A stretch of DNA of 7,433 nt from Verrucomicrobiia bacterium (GTDB lineage: Bacteria; Verrucomicrobiota; Verrucomicrobiae; Limisphaerales; UBA11358): NCBI GenBank assembly GCA_030042375.1, contig JASHZU010000010.1:1-7433 (forward strand), written 5' to 3'. Each line of letters opens with the position of its first letter. Position 1 is the first letter of the stretch. This document shows, piece by piece, positions 7,270 to 7,433 of this stretch. The notes below the pieces were generated by a model. The model saw nothing but the letters and a program-made list of their open reading frames with translations, did not search any database and was not told the origin of the DNA. A program made the translations under genes and the position numbers.

Positions 7270-7368
7270 CGCCGCGACTATTGGCCCAAAGGGCAAAAAA
7301 TACTTGTTGCGCCGCTCATGCTTTTTTCATATAAATCTTCAAAGCTTTAATTGGCACGAAGGACCGTG
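7270..7368 (+). promoter_or_regulatory. intergenic region with a weak promoter candidate and a good ribosome binding site
   Basis: Between the agmatine deiminase stop and the next start codon. TTGCGC (7307-7312) and TATAAA (7330-7335), 17 bases apart, could be a -35/-10 pair; the -10 match is fair and the -35 poor. GAAGGA (7358-7363) lies five bases before the ATG at 7369 and is the strongest Shine-Dalgarno sequence in the window. No convincing plus-strand terminator is visible after the agmatine deiminase gene. Confidence 0.35.
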
Positions 7369-7433
7369 ATGAGTCGCTATATTGCCATATCAAAGGGTTG
7401 CGACAAGGGTGCGCGTGTCGGGTTTGATACTAC
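7369..7433 (+). CDS. start of an unidentified plus-strand gene (partial, runs off the window)
   Basis: An ATG at 7369, preceded by GAAGGA with a 5-base spacer, opens a frame with no stop to the window end. The visible residues are MSRYIAISKGCDKGARVGFDT. That is 21 residues and a partial codon, too little to recognise a family. It does not look like the N-terminus of N-carbamoylputrescine amidase, the usual partner of the upstream enzyme. The gene could be co-transcribed with agmatine deiminase (99-bp gap) or use its own promoter. Confidence 0.5.
   Translation, partial: MSRYIAISKGCDKGARVGFDT

Noticed and set aside
7284..7300. GCCC-AAA-GGGC hairpin just after agmatine deiminase as a terminator
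   Set aside because: On the plus strand it is followed by a run of A and not T. On the minus strand the T-run comes before the stem. It does not fit an intrinsic terminator in either direction.
1..7433. CRISPR arrays, insertion sequences, tRNA or rRNA genes, phage or defence genes
   Set aside because: I saw no regularly spaced repeats, terminal inverted repeats, transposase motifs or RNA-gene signatures. Base composition and codon style look uniform across the coding regions.

Overview
The window is ordinary chromosomal bacterial sequence. It has moderately high GC, tightly packed genes, mostly weak Shine-Dalgarno signals, and no phage, IS or CRISPR signature. The gene styles suggest an environmental Gram-negative bacterium, possibly of the Verrucomicrobiota/PVC group: multi-REC hybrid kinases, a bacterial deoxyhypusine-synthase-like protein, and a secreted beta-helix protein. 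That placement is an inference from gene content and cannot be proved from the window.

Layout. Four genes lie on the minus strand and read right to left. They are a secreted right-handed beta-helix protein (5993-4944), a deoxyhypusine synthase (DHS)-like protein (4744-3728), a large soluble hybrid histidine kinase with REC-HisKA-HATPase-REC-REC-Hpt order (3690-1234), and a REC-Hpt-REC response regulator (1237-41). The kinase and regulator overlap by 4 bp (ATGA), and only 37 bp separate the DHS-like gene from the kinase, so these three probably form one operon. A candidate promoter (about 4777-4804) precedes the DHS-like gene, and a short hairpin with a T-rich tail (4841-4862) may end the beta-helix transcript. 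On the plus strand, an agmatine deiminase (6184-7269) is divergent from the beta-helix gene. The first codons of another plus-strand gene (7369 onward) follow, behind the best ribosome binding site in the window. The left edge may hold the last codons of a convergent plus-strand gene ending at 48.

How the genes may work together. Agmatine deiminase makes N-carbamoylputrescine from agmatine, a step towards putrescine. Bacterial DHS-like proteins use the spermidine-cleaving, aminobutyl-transfer chemistry of DHS, but bacteria have no eIF5A, so homospermidine-type polyamine synthesis is the likely role. The window therefore looks like a polyamine neighbourhood. The DHS-like gene appears to be co-transcribed with a phosphorelay pair that carries five receiver domains, two Hpt domains and one kinase core, yet shows no membrane sensor and no DNA-binding or enzymatic output. 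The link between phosphorelay and polyamine gene, and the active-site changes in the DHS-like protein, are the points most worth following up.
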